From Allium sativum (lineage: Eukaryota; Streptophyta; Magnoliopsida; Asparagales; Amaryllidaceae), in assembly GCA_030737875.1 (NCBI GenBank), contig CM060912.1, positions 260,324,231-260,388,230 of the forward strand: DNA of 64,000 bases, given 5' to 3'. The position numbers and the translations under genes are program-made. A model generated the notes under the pieces. That model was not told where the DNA came from and did no database searches. It was given only the letters and a program-made list of their open reading frames with translations. Shown here in pieces: positions 24,901 to 37,863 of this stretch. Numbering within the stretch: the first letter of the stretch is position 1; each line of letters starts with the position of its first letter.

Positions 24901-27828
24901 GTTTGGTTAGTCGTCGTCGTGTTTATGGCGATAACCAAAGTTGCGAAATTCCCCGCCATTACAGTTGCTGATCCCAACCGTTGGTGATATACATTCGATA
25001 CACTCAAGCGAAATGAGTGGTCGGTCATGTGTGGCCGGGTTGCAAGATGTTCTTGTTGAACCTAGTGTATTCCGCTCTAGAGGTACACTAGCATAAGTTG
25101 GTTCCATACCTTGTCATAGTTGGAAATCCATTATCCAATACGTGCTTGCTGTTTTGATTGTATACTATGTATGTAGAACGTGAGATGAAAGCGTTTCTGC
25201 TAGATGATTATTATTATTGTGGTTGATAGACATTATTATAATATCAAAAGGGTTTTTGATATAAAGATATTTTGGATTCTCATAAGGGAAAAACCCGTTC
25301 CGTTATACGGCGTGGTCTTATGAGATATCGTCGGATGGCTCAAACTGTTTTAAACTGTTTTACTCATACCAGTCCCATGACTGTAACAATAAGGAATTTC
25401 GCTCGATCCGAATCAATCGTTAAATCGACCAAGACCGTTCGATAACCCCTGATCGTTTGAGAACACGACAAACCAGAACACAAATAAAAGAACATTTCAT
25501 TGTATATTACAACAATTCCATCAGAATACAAGAATATACAGAGTATAAACAAATATTATACATTATAAAATATCAATCATAGGCGGCATGGGTACCATTA
25601 TATCATGTCGCCATACTAGTTCTACAATTAAAACCGCAAAATGTCGTATTGGAAATTGGATTTCCGTCATGAACCAAGGCTAGGGACAAGATCCTTACCG
25701 CTTCGAGACGCTCTAGTTGGTGTCTCAGTTCAGAGCTCGAGTGACCTTTGGATCATCAGGGCCGGTCCACCGATGTGAATTAAACGAAGTCCTGAACAAT
25801 ACGTCTCCCCGCCCTATGGGGCGTAAGTCTGGTCCGTCTGCCAACCAGAAGCATCGGCCGAAACCAATATAACTGAGGCGCCTCGCATTCCAACAACCAC
25901 ATAAGTAAATATCAGCCAGTTTTAAGCACTGACACCACTTCTAACTAGAAAGAGACGCATGTCCTCCCTGAGTCCTTTCTCCCGTTTCTGGTTCATACCG
26001 GTGTGTGAGGCTCGCGAATCCACGCTATACACAAAGCTAGCTACGAAAGCTAAACTTTGATCATCACCACAAGACTTTGCTTTTCAACAGAAGCCTTGAT
26101 CACAGCATCTTTGCATGCCACGTCGTCCATACACAACGTCAGACATACATCCATTTACAAGTCCGTTCTGGGTCTGAACGAAACCGGAGGAACTTAATTC
26201 CTCGCATATCCACCGACTTCATCTTCGACCAATCGTCGAATCAGTTATTCAGAATGGGTATAAACCCGGCCTTTCCAAATAACCCGCGTATATAATAAAA
26301 AAATGTTACACAAACACAACATACGCCTCATTCCAATTCATTAGTCACTAACCGTAAATTAGCAAGAGAATAATTCCCTAAATATTAACCCCGAAGGCCG
26401 AAACCAACATCAGATTAAAACAAAGGAAACCATTCTTCTTTACTAACCTACAGTTAGTTTCTAAATTTCACATTCTTAGGGAAAGGTTCCCATTAATTTT
26501 ATCAAAGATAAATTCTTTTAAATTTATACTTTAATCTTCCTTTGAATATCATTTCAATCTAATTAAAGATTTCATTAAAACTCCACTTAGTTTTAATCCT
26601 TAACTGGGTTAAAGAACCGATGTCATTTAAAACACGGTTCACTATAAACCCAAAATCGCATCACATTGTTAATCGGGTTAAAGAACAAGTGTTATTTAAA
26701 ACACTGTTCACGATAAACCCAAAAATCAATTACCATTCAATTCCAATTAAATATAAATTAATTGGTTTACCTCATTAAATCTAAATAAAAAGATTTAATC
26801 TTTTCTCACCTGGGTTCAAGAACAGTGTTAATGAAGACACCATTCACGACAAACCCAAATCAGATTCGATATTAAATACAAGACTCTGAATAGAAAATAT
26901 ATCGGCTTATATTCAATATCAAATTCTGAAACCAACAAATATCGTATTGGAAATAACGATATAAATATATCTTTCAAATTTCCACAACCATATCTGTATA
27001 ATCACGAAATCCAACATCGAAATATTCTGAAGATAATTTCGATACAAATCCATTCCAATACGTATATTGGAAATTCTGGTTATTTTTAAAACCACTTTAA
27101 ATCTAATTTATTTATTTAAAAATATCTGAATTTAATTCTAGTTCATAACTAGTTCATTTCGATAAAAACACATTTTTATCCTTTAAAATAGGGGATTTTT
27201 CATCTCAGTTCTTTCTAAATCATTTATTATGATTTTACACAAATTATTGATATTTTTAATAATTTTACCAAGGCCCGTACAGTCGATTTCCAATAACGGT
27301 CGTCGAACTGCACTTACAACGACCTTTTCTAAATTTGACTTGGACGTATCTCCAAATCCAACCGTTAGATTTCAAATTTATAATATTCTTTGGAAAGATC
27401 TTTTCGATACGAACCCAACGGTCCCGGTTTCAGGAGAATCCGACGGTCGGATCTCCCGTAACGTCTATTCGAAGTCAATGGTCGAAATTCGCGAACTGCC
27501 GCGGCGCGACGCGTTCTATTCAGGCCATTTAATATATATAATATATATATATTTTATATATTTTGTCGATTTCAATTCAAAACGTATTTTATAAATCGTT
27601 TTAAATTCGTTTTCCAAACGATTTCAACTTCATATTCAATTTCTAATCAAAATTGAATATTCCACCTCATCGGTAAATATATATGATAATATTTTCAAAA
27701 CGTTATATTTTGAAATCACTTCTTTTTCGATATTTGAATAAAATCGATATAAATATCGTTCACGTCAAAATGGCGCAAATCTAATCAACACGGCGTTATA
27801 TATTATATTCAACAAATGAATATTTTCT

Positions 27829-27900
27829 TCAACACATGAATATATATTTTATTTCAACACATGAATATATATTTTATTTCAACACATGAATATATATTTT
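27829..27900. repeat. 25 bp tandem repeat in LTR F
   Basis: Three near-identical copies of a unit beginning CAACACATGAATATATATTT, preceded by a degenerate copy. Confidence 0.9.
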
Positions 27901-28724
27901 AAAATATTCTTTATTTTCTAAATTGGAATGAGGCCCAATCAATTATCATATAATGTAAATTATATGGATTCCACACAACACATGTATATAACAGCAACGA
28001 TAAATAATCAGCCATCATCCAAAGTGCACAACACAATTGTCTGTCAACCTATCGATCGACATACAATTAATTATTGGGACTAGTGTACATCCCAATACCC
28101 GTGTGGGGTTTCACATCAACAAACACAGATTTTATTTGTGCAGTTGGGCGACGTGTAAAATTTATCATCCCAATCAATATCAGTCAAATCAGTGTACATA
28201 GACAAACCGTCTGGTTTGTATATGAATATTTTATTTTATTCACTTCCACGTTAAAAATTATATTTTTAACGATAAATTATTTTATTCCAACACATGAATT
28301 TCTATTCGGTTCATTTACACAACAAAAATGATATTTTTATTTTTCTAACATATTTTAGAAAATTTCGGCGGCATAACGGCACGATACTAGAAACGGGACA
28401 AGGTCTAGCCTTGTCCCCGGTCTAGTGACGGCCCACGCCAAACACATATCAATCAAATCAATCTGATTATTCACACCACAAGAATTCAACAAATATTCAA
28501 GTCAATCACAAATAACCAAACAAACAAGTCCATGGTCTGTGGACGAGGGTGTCGGGTGCTACTAAACACTGTCTGCATCCTAGTATATATTTCTAACTAG
28601 GAAAAGAAATTTAAAGTGAGAAATTCTCACCAAAGCTAATCCAAACGCCTCGACTCTTTATATGTAGGAAATCTTCACGGCTCGCCTTTCGTCACTTTCG
28701 TCGTTCGTATCCACTATATAAATA

Positions 28725-28915
28725 AAAATCGAATTTTTACTTCGCTATTCAATATATAAAAATCGAATTTTTACTTCGCTATTCAATATATAAAAATCGA
28801 ATTTTTATGGTTTCAACTTCATATTAAAAATCTGATTTTTATCAACTCAACTTCATATTAAAAATCTGATTTTTATCAATTCAACTTCATATTAAAAATC
28901 TGATTTTTATCAATT
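28725..28915. repeat. Two adjacent short tandem repeats in LTR F
   Basis: One array has about three copies of a ~33 bp unit containing AAAAATCGAATTTTTACTTC. It is followed by three copies of a ~34 bp unit containing CATATTAAAAATCTGATTTT. Both units hold a short inverted repeat (AAAAATCGAATTTTT; AAAAATCTGATTTTT). Confidence 0.85.
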
Positions 28916-29934
28916 CAACTTTTGACTAAATTTACACTACACTCACAAATGGGTTGAATAATTTAATTTGTGAACTAATTATCAGACAACACAACCAGCA
29001 ATCAATTAGTTGATCAATTTTTCAAAAACATAATTTTAATACATAAGTCAAAAATCAAGTTTTTGATGCCAAATCACAACAAATAAGCCCTATCTAGTTG
29101 GTTCTCACACCAGTCCAATGGAAACATATAGAAATCCCACTTTCGAAACTTGAACATAAATACTGATGATGTCATGACAATCATCAGTACCATCTTCGGG
29201 CGACTAGAGTATGATTCTATATCTATCCAGCATATTAAAACTTCGAATATACGTTCATGACGCGTATATGCAAAATCCCTATATACTGAATCGTCCAAAT
29301 TCCGACTTAAAACGAGTTCTGTATACTCATTTGAAATTCGAAATCGAAATTTCGAACTGCAGGGCCATTTCAGGCTCGTTATATAATTAAAATAAATTTA
29401 TTCGTTTTCACTTCGTCGAAAATAAATTTTCCGTCGTTTTTATTTAAAATAATTCATTTTAAATATTCAAAATTCATAATATTTGCCAAAATAAAATTTT
29501 TAAATTGGTCCAGATTTTCCGGGTTGTTACAATGACTGACCCGGAGTTTATTTTCTTTTGTTTTCCCTAAACTCTTGGGTGCCCAATTTTGTACGGACAG
29601 TCAAGTAGTCGGGATTTACAGATACTTGAAGAGCTGGAGCAAGAGGTTTCAGGATTTTATATAGATATTGTTATTCCGCTGTGTTGTAAGTGATGTACTT
29701 GATAATGATATGTATATTAAAGTTTTCAAATTTATGTTATATTTTATTCGTTCTGTTGTGAGGTTCGTGTTACTCTGATGTTGTGTTCTTCTTCTTCTAT
29801 TCTAAGTTTCTATCTTATCCATTCTCACCCTCTAATTACTTTCATTAACTACCGGTATTTTTCGATGTTTGGTTAGTCGTCATTGAGAGTATGGCGATAA
29901 CCAAAGTCGACAAAAACCGGGTCGTTACACCTAG

Positions 29935-31409
29935 AAAAATTGGAAACCCGCTTTGAGTCTAACCCAATTATTAACTTTTAAGAACTTGAAATTATAAAAG
30001 TTTTGGGAAAATGGTTTATGGTGTTTTCAAGTTTTAATCTTAAAAGTTATAGTTTTAAAATATGTAAAGAAGTACATATTAGGTTTTGAAGTAAAATGGG
30101 GTATATTTTGCAAATAGTGATTTCTTGCGAAAATTTTGTCTAAGATAAAATTCTCTCAATAAAAGGTGCATATTATAGAGCATGTATAGCTCACTATTTT
30201 TTTTTTGTTACATTTCATATAAGAATTTTTAATTAATAAAGATTTGAAATCTCTATTCTTACGACAACCCTTTTTGATAAATTATTTAAAAATAATAACT
30301 TTGTTGGGTGGACAAAATAAGTTGTAGAAAATAAGAATAGAGTGGATGTTGGCACCTTGTAGTAAGAGACTAAACCGACCTTATAGGTAAGAACAAGTCA
30401 TAAACCCGATTGAGAAACTAGTTGTCTGTATCTGCTCCAGTTTTGTGATTTGAAAAAAAATGATAATTACATTTTTTTTTTGATGACATGTTTTTATGAA
30501 TTGGCAAAAGAAAGTTTTCATGAGGAAAATAAAGTTTTGACACTTTTAATTTTTGGAAGGAAATTTAAATGAAAAGGGCCATATCATGTTTTAAAGTATG
30601 GAGTAGGTGAGGATTAATGCCTAGGGAAGACGGGAAAAGTTTTGAGGCTATAAAGTTAATGGCGAGAATTATCTTGGAATAATAATGAGTTCCTGTAGAA
30701 TGCGTAAGCATTGAAAAGCCTAGGGTGTTGCTTGAAATAATTATTGGTACACAGCTAGAGTTAGTAGTGACTACTATATAGTAAAGGGCAAGTAAGTGTT
30801 TAGATCTTGTTGCTAATTTCCATGTTTGTGGTAAAACCCGATATTGAATTACTGTTGGGATCGTTTCGTTATTTTGTTCTTGTTGGGTAGTTAGGGTAAT
30901 ACCTAAACCTGTCATGGATCCCATAGTTTGGACTTTTCTGTATGAGGGGGACATAGTCCCGAGATTCTTGGCCCTTAGTAGTAGTTGTGTAGGGTGTCTG
31001 TTCTCCTGTTTTAGTTGAAAGACTAGAAGGCTTATTTAATTTTAAACTAAGATCAGATGATTAAATAGGCTAAGAAAAGAGAAATGGTACAACTAAAAAG
31101 GAAACAACAAATTCAATAAAGCAACAAAAATGGAAAATTATGAGAAAAGATGGATAAGAATGAAAAATTTCCATGATAAGATGAAAAGAAAATTAGTAAC
31201 AAAGATTTTTTTTTATGTCGGTTGTGCTTGAATAGGAAAATAGGGAATCTTTATGAATAGTTACATCAAATCCAAGTACGGCTGGAGAAAGGTTGAAAAA
31301 GAAAAACGGAAGATGCGAAGTTTTTCGTTCTCCACCTTTTTGTAACACAAGAAATCGAATTTAGAAAATTAGATTTTTCATAAATTCGAAAAATAAAGTT
31401 GGTTGGTAG
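29935..31409 (+). other. Element A middle internal segment, non-coding
   Basis: This is the part of A's internal region between solo LTR B and copia C. It is AT-rich with T-homopolymers. The longest open frame (30565-30954, minus, 129 codons) has no recognisable domain and runs opposite to A. I see no gag or pol remnant. The final five bases GGTAG (31405-31409) are the target duplication of element C. Confidence 0.7.
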
Positions 31410-34400
31410 TGTTGGATCTAGATTAACCCTAGAGGGGGGGGGGGGGGGGTGAATAGGGTTTATCACAGTTTTTAACTGAATTAAAAAAACTGACGAGATA
31501 TATATATAATAATACGCAGATCACAGAATATATCAAAACAGAAATGCAGAAAATAAATGACACCAGATGTACCCAGCTTCGGCAAAATCCTGCCTACTGC
31601 TGCATTCCTAAGGTTTCTACTAGGTGATAGAACAGATCCCGCATACAAGACCATGTACACTTGCTAACCCTGCTCCTATTCTAACCCTACGCTCAAAACC
31701 CTAGACTGACCGATATCCACTCGATCAAATTTTCTCTGATTACAACCCTGTAATTCAGAACCCAGATTTTACAGACTCTGAAACTGACAGTCAAGACCCT
31801 GACTGAATCCTTTAGAATTTTACAGACTCAATAAAAAACTGTTCGACAATTTTTAAAACAAATACAATAAAATGAACAAGAGAAATTAAAATAGAAAGAG
31901 CCTTGGAGTTAAAGAAAAAGAGGGTCATCCCCTTTTTAATTTAAAAAACCCTAAGCTCTAAATACTTTGGCCGGCCCATTTACTTCATTTGTATTGACCC
32001 GATCTCTTTGCCAAGAAAAAATGGCGGCTTCAAAGATACAGCTAGGGTTTCTAGTATTTGCCCCAAATCAGATCGATTCGTGTTGATTTTGATAATCTCT
32101 GAAGCTTGAAAGCTTTGCGGCTTGCTGGTTCTTCGATTTGAGATGTTCCTTGATCAAAAACAATGGAAAATTGTGAGTGTTCTCTGAGTTTTTCTTTTCG
32201 ATTTATGCTCTGAATTCTTTGATGCTTGGTTTTCGATTTTCTCTCTATCTCTTTGCCTATGATGAGTTGGTGTTACATATAGGGTTAAGAACGAAACCCC
32301 AACCCTCTGATTTCAATATGATGGCTCGATTTGAATGCGTGCTGTTTTCCTCTTTTACTTGCCCTCGATTTTTTTTTGAGCCCTTGCGTGATTGAAGAGA
32401 TATATCTGAACTTGATTCCTTGATAAATTCGACTTGATTGATTATGGAAAAAACAGAAAAAAAAATTACTGTCCCTTGAAATTTGATTTTCTGTCACTTT
32501 ACAAAATGAGAAAACATTGAATATATTTGTGTGAGATTCTCTGATTAATTTCATGCTGAATGAAATATTGCTGGTCCCTTTTTGATTGCTCTTGATTAGA
32601 GCCGTGAATTTGTGATTGAATTGTGATAAACACTTGCCGAATATAGATTGGAAAATCCATTTGCAATTCAAAGCTGATTCTTGCCATTTTTGGTTCCTGG
32701 AATTTTTTGTTGTGCTTGCCAAGTATAATTGTCCACACTCGAATTTGCATTTTAAACCATTTCCAAACACTTATATGCTGAATTGATGATTTTCCATTTC
32801 TGACAACATTGAAGACTTGCCACTTATGTTCTGCCGTGAGTGTTATAGGAAAACATTTATTCCTTGTCCCTTATGAAATCACCTTGAACATTTCTGGGAA
32901 CAATTTAAATGCCGAATCCCATAAAACTTGATTTGTAATTTTTTTGCAAATAAATACACTTTCTGTGTATGATTGAAATCTTTCCAAAGATTACTTTTGC
33001 CTGAAATTTCTTGATTGTTGCCTTGGTTTTGAGATGCTCGAATTGTTGCAGTGTATAATTAGGCTGAAACCAAAAACACATTGTGGTCCATTGCCTTGAA
33101 TAAAAAATTCTGAAAGCATACTATCAAAACAAAACTGGAAGATAAATAGTTTCTTTCCCAACCAGTGAATACTGATTCTTCTTGCCAAAATAATTGTGAA
33201 GAAATACTTGCACTTTTAAAACTTGTTTATTCTCTGATGTTGCACCATGCTCTCAATTAAGCATTCTGCCTGTTCTTGCACACCTGAAATAATTTATTTT
33301 GGCTTGCTGTTCTGATGTTTTGCACCATGTATATTTGGCTCGACGCAGCTCACTTTCTTGACCCATCCATGCTTGATTATTGCTGTTCTTGTAGTCGAGA
33401 AGTTGTACAGCTGCAATATTGCTTAACTGATTACCTCCATACATGCTACCATATGCTTGCATTGCTTGACTCATATCGGCTGTTACATGCTACACCATTC
33501 TTGTATATGTTGAACCATTTTGACTTGAAGTAGTTGAGTTGATTCATTGTACATGCCATGCACACCTAGTGTTTGACCCATACTTGAGTTTGGTTGTGCC
33601 ACTTCTTGGCTAGCCTGTCCATTTGTTCTAATCTGCTTTTGGTTCCATTTGAATATTTGCTGGAGCTTTTGAGCAGAAACATGTATTCTGCCGTGCGCTG
33701 TTGGAATGTTACATTTGTCATGCTCATTTATGACTTCTGGCTTGAACACTAAACCATGTTGCACTTGAACTACAAACTGCCTTAACCACTTTGCTTGTGT
33801 CTGCTATGATTTTGAAACTTTCTATTGACTTGAGATTTGTTGACTTTGTTGCCTTGTAAATTTTGCTCCATTTCACTTTGTTTTCACATTTGCTGCTTTG
33901 AACCTTTGAGCTGCCATTTTCACTTTATTTTGTCCTCGGCCATGTTTATTATGCACTGGGTTGAGCAGGTCCACGTGGCTACTCCTCAGTTGCACACTGA
34001 ATTGGCGTGGCAGTGCACACGTGTATATTCATGCACGTGTGTACATGCAGCCATTCAGACTGATTTTCCTGTCCCTGCACAAATATACGTGTATATACAT
34101 ACACATGTGTGTGTGTATACATGTATGTGCACGTGCTATATTCACAAATCAGATCGAGTCATGAAAAATGATGAGAAACACACCAGAAAACTGAGGCAAA
34201 TAAAATTTTAAATAAAAAATATTTGCATGTATCCAGTTTAAATTCTATTGCAGTGTACTGTGTGTTTCTGTTTCATGTGACAGGTAAGAAGATGAGACTG
34301 GACTGAACTGACAGAAGACTAGACAGACAATGAGCAGTGAAGACTGAAGATGAAAAAAACAGTGAATGAAGCAGTGTCCGTAAAAAAATGTCTGTATATG

Positions 34401-34702
34401 AAAATGTATGTAGAGTGATGAAATGTAGTACAAAATTGTATATCAGTGAATATATACAAATAGTGGAGTTTATAAATTTGTACTGTTTTGATAGTGAAAT
34501 AAAATATTATATTTAAATAAAATACTGTGTGAATATTTATATTTCTGTACAGTCGTATTTTATTTAAATATAAATATTATATTCCAGTCTGTGATGTATA
34601 ATACTAGTACAATATCAAACACATTAAAATAATATATATATTTGGTTGTTATCATCAAACAAAAATCATATAATTGTGTATACAACACCGTTATATACAA
34701 CA
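31410..34702 (-). repeat. 3' LTR of element C
   Basis: It is the left-hand copy in the window and corresponds to 39236-42517. It carries a G16 run at 31434-31449 where the other copy has G7. Open frames in it (for example 32285-32770 minus, 33837-34211 plus) recur in the other LTR and have low-complexity or frame-shifted composition; none is a credible gene. Confidence 0.92.
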
Positions 34703-37700
34703 ATCTCCCCCTTTTGATGATGACAAACAAATAAAAGATTTTGTATATAATAGATGTGTTTGACAGTGAATATTGAACCCCCTCTATTTATAGCTCCCCC
34801 TACAACAGACAACTCCCCCTATAACTGTGCATGAGTGAAACGTATGAATAATAATTAATTTTCAAAATTAAAAATATTTATAAAAGATTCACTCATAAAT
34901 CAAAATCTAATCCATTCTCCCCCTTTTGTTATCATCAAAAGGATACAGATTTTAAAATACAGATGAATAATGACTAAAAATATAATTTTCAGCTTAAGAG
35001 AAAGAAAGTTCATCATAATTTTCAATCAGTCAAACAAAAATCATAATATTCTAAGAATAGGTGGCATATTTCACATTTTAGAGAATGATGGGTATATGAT
35101 GAATTTTATATAAAATGGAGAGAGTTTTAAAACAATTCATTTCCAATTATTTTCAAAGGATTTTTATAAAAATAATGCACAAAAACAGTGATGGATTTGG
35201 ACTATAATTAATAATTCAATTTAAGTGACAAGATCAAATAATCTCAAATCCCAATATCTATCAATCAACAAATCATAATACGTCATAATATTTCAACACA
35301 TTTCACAGATTAGAAAGATGGATTGATAGGCTGGTTTTTATACACTGAGGAGAATTTCAGATTAATTTCAATTTTAGCACTTTTTTTTTAATCTTTTATT
35401 TAAGAGCACACTGACCACGCATAACCAGAGCTTGGATTTTTAAATGAGGTCAGTCGCAGCTTAAATTATAAGTTGTCTCTTAACCATGCATGACCAGAGC
35501 TTGGATTTTTAAATGAGGTTAGAGACACACTTATATATATATGTTTATCATTTCAGCTTTTAAAGAAAAACTCCTCGGTATAAAACCAATATATGGATGA
35601 TAGAAAATGTGATAGATACAGAAATGGACTGTGAAATAAATTTCTAAATTAATTATATTATGAAATATGACCAACTGTACCGGGATTATTGAAGATTTTC
35701 AATTATCACTAATTCTGAATAAAAATATAGCCCAATTTCTATCACTAATATTTCCACTGTTTATTCAAAAAGAAAAATATTAACTCTCCATATTTATATA
35801 AAATTATAATGAATGGTAGAAGGATGATAGATAAGGAAGATGGTCGTGAAATAATTGCCAGTTCAAAGATATTATAATAAACGTTCAGCCATCATGAACT
35901 AAATAAAATCTCCTCTTGTTGTGAAATATACTGCAGTCATAACTCATCACAATTTTAAATTCTGATAATAATGTTGACGAATTATAAATACTGTCCAAAT
36001 TGGATATTGATTTCAATTTCTGAATGAATAAAAAATAAATAATCTTAAAATTGAAAATCAATTACAAGAGGAATTTAAGGTGATTTATATAAGGGGAAAA
36101 ACAAATGTGTATGATGTCTATACAATGTGAAAATTCAAAAACAGTTGGATAAAAAAAAACTGATACCACTTGTTATCTCGCTCTCGAGGATTTTAATTAC
36201 ACCCTGATGGACTATCATAGACATCTCAGACCAAAGAAATTTACGCACAAATTCAGCCAGACAAATTTAGCACATTTATTTGTATAAGGCAAAAAGAATA
36301 TGTGTGGATCTATACAAGGTGAAAAATTGAATCTCAGTACAGATGGATGAGACAAATATAAGGCGCTTCTGATACCAAATGTTCTCGCTTTCTCGAGGAT
36401 TTTAATGACACCCCGGTGGCAAACAATGGTACCTCAGTCAACAGAAAAGACTTAATTACAAAGCAAGCAACTCAAGCACACAAATTTCATTTATCAGAGC
36501 ATGATAAATCTTTGATACCAAATCAAGCAGTCCTAAAAAAAATATTTACAAATCAATTTCTTATAATCAGAGCAGCATGATTCCAAAACAAACATTTTTC
36601 AAAAACAGTATCAGAGCAGCACAGAGAAATCAGTATCACAACAGACTTGTCAAGATGTTGTTCACATAAGGTAGTTCATGATCCAAAATTTGCAAATATA
36701 CTCTATTTTAAATCATTTGAAGAAATGTGAAAGTATTAGGATTTAATGAATCAATCACACCAGGTTATATTTCAGATTCAAGATATGTGTGAGATCCAAT
36801 AAATCAATAATTTCAAATGATTTTAAACAAACATATATTCAAATCAAATAATCCTGAAATAACAATGATTCTCAAAGACCATTTTCAAAAAGAACATTTT
36901 CAAGAATTTCTCAAAACTATTTCTGACAAGCCCAAGAGAAATTTCAGATCATTTACATCAAATTTGAGAGGTATTCATGATACATGAATTAAAAAAATAA
37001 TAATAATTTATTTGAAATCACTTGAATCAATGTCAAGTTTGAGATATAATGAATCAGTCACACAAGGTTGATTATTTCAAATTTTAAGAGGCGTGTGATA
37101 TTCAAAATATCAAGAATTTCAGATGATTCCAAACAAACTAATTTCAACCATAATAATCATGAATAAAGATGAATTCCAAGATGTATCACTGAGATTCAAG
37201 CCAATCCAAAAATGTTCAGGTCAATCTGAAAATTAACGAAATCATCACAACTGATAAATAGCAGAGTGCTGCAATGAGTATAATATTTTGAGCTTTTCTA
37301 AAATGAATTAGAATAAACTCAGAACAGCAAAGGTGTGTGAAATTTCATTGAATATTCAGAACTTCTAAAATTTAGAATTCAAATTAACAGTGTTCAAGAT
37401 ATGACAAGAATACAACAACACTGTTATGAATTCAGAAATAAAAATAAACTTCAAAACAATTGCAGATATTTATAAGCTTAAATTCAGAATCTGGAAATGA
37501 TTATAAACAAGAGAGTTTTATTCAAATAAAATGAATTTCCAGAAAATCATGAGAACTGCAATTGGAAGTTTAAGAAGCACAGAAGAAGTTACAATGATAT
37601 GACAGTGACAAAACATAAAACTGAAAAAGAAAACTAAACAGAAGAAAATAAAGTAGAAAGGGGTAGAAGAAGGAATAAGACAAGAAAATAAAAACAGAAA

Positions 37701-37863
37701 ATATTTACAAAAATGAGTTAAGAGATTATACCTGGAAGCAGATGTAAATCAGAATCTCTAACTCCTCAGACTTGGCAAAGGAGCAGTAAAAGATTCCATG
37801 ATATGAAGTAGTTCGAATTCACTTTCTCTTTCTGCACAGTTGCTCCTCAGCCGTCAAAGGTAC
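34703..37863 (-). other. Element C internal DNA between gag and the 3' LTR, non-coding
   Basis: This ~3.2 kb occupies the place where pol should be. It starts (minus-strand 3' side) with the polypurine tract complement CTCCCCCTTTTG at 34705-34716. It holds a ~65 bp direct repeat (35405-35450 and 35475-35520, shared CCAGAGCTTGGATTTTTAAA), and a two-copy ~209 bp repeat at about 36087-36480. Otherwise it is AT-rich without coding similarity. Confidence 0.75.
36087..36480 (-). repeat. Two-copy ~209 bp repeat with PBS-like cores
   Basis: Two diverged copies share GTATAAGG, TCTATACAA-GTGAAAA, a CTGATACCA core, TCTCGAGGATTTTAAT and ACACC-GG motifs. On the minus strand the cores read ACAAGTGGTATCAG (copy near 36161) and ACATTTGGTATCAG (copy near 36371). 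These resemble the element's own LTR-end/primer-site junction (ACAAGTGGTTTCAG at about 39223-39238). Confidence 0.55.

Larger units (their letters stand above)
10900..24963 (+). mobile_element. Element E: non-autonomous Ty3/gypsy derivative with ~6 kb LTRs
   Basis: Exact GTTGC duplications flank it (10895-10899 and 24964-24968). The left LTR (10900-16863) and right LTR (18254-24963) both run TGTAATGGCGCG to GTTACA and are nearly identical apart from a 715 bp hAT insertion in the right copy. By hand the first ~205 bp differ at about three sites. The internal region is only 1390 bp. It opens with TGGTATCAGAGC (initiator-Met tRNA site, 16866-16877) and closes with a gypsy pol-tail relic and a purine tract before the right LTR. 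No gag, protease, reverse transcriptase or integrase is present. Mobilisation must have used proteins from another element. Confidence 0.93.
18254..24963 (+). repeat. 3' LTR of element E, interrupted by a hAT element
   Basis: It matches 10900-16863. With the 715 bp hAT and its 8 bp duplication removed it is about 5.99 kb. The length difference from LTR1 comes mainly from longer TA runs (about 20912-20955 and 21257-21295). It ends CCGCCATTACA and is followed by the GTTGC duplication and resumption of LTR B. Confidence 0.93.
25382..29531 (-). mobile_element. Solo LTR F (4.15 kb), probably minus orientation, inside solo LTR B
   Basis: The segment starts TGTAACAATAAGG and ends GGGTTGTTACA, flanked by exact ATGAC duplications (25377-25381 and 29532-29536). 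The uninterrupted sequence CCCATGACTGACCCGGAG at the same place in both E LTRs confirms the insertion. On the minus strand it opens TGTAACAACCCGGAAAATC, like the openings of the other gypsy-type LTRs here, which is why I place it on minus. There is no partner LTR and no internal domain. Open frames such as 27229-27594 lie in AT-rich DNA and match nothing I recognise. It contains short tandem repeats at 27829-27900 and 28725-28915. Confidence 0.85.
4944..29929 (+). mobile_element. Solo LTR B (Ty3/gypsy type), split by three nested insertions
   Basis: It starts TGTAATGACCCGC and ends GGGTCGTTACA, bounded by exact CCTAG duplications (4939-4943 and 29930-29934). Removing the MITE (7364-8119), element E (10900-24963), solo LTR F (25382-29531) and their duplications leaves about 6.0 kb. 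That matches the ~5.96 kb LTR of element E, to which B is clearly but distantly related (for example GCAGTTCGCGATTTGGCGAT occurs in both). There is no internal domain and no second LTR, yet the TSDs match, so it is a solo LTR from recombination between the two LTRs of one element. Orientation follows that of E. Open frames at 5913-6683 lie in a GC-richer part and show no known domain. Confidence 0.88.

Noticed and set aside
30565..30954. 129-codon minus-strand frame in element A internal DNA.
   Set aside because: Opposite to the element, no family recognised, no splice or promoter context; likely chance.
32285..34211. Several frames of 65-161 codons in the C LTRs (and copies at 40102-42027).
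   Set aside because: Overlapping frames on both strands, frame-shifted between the two LTRs (for example the 161-codon frame), and without recognisable domains.
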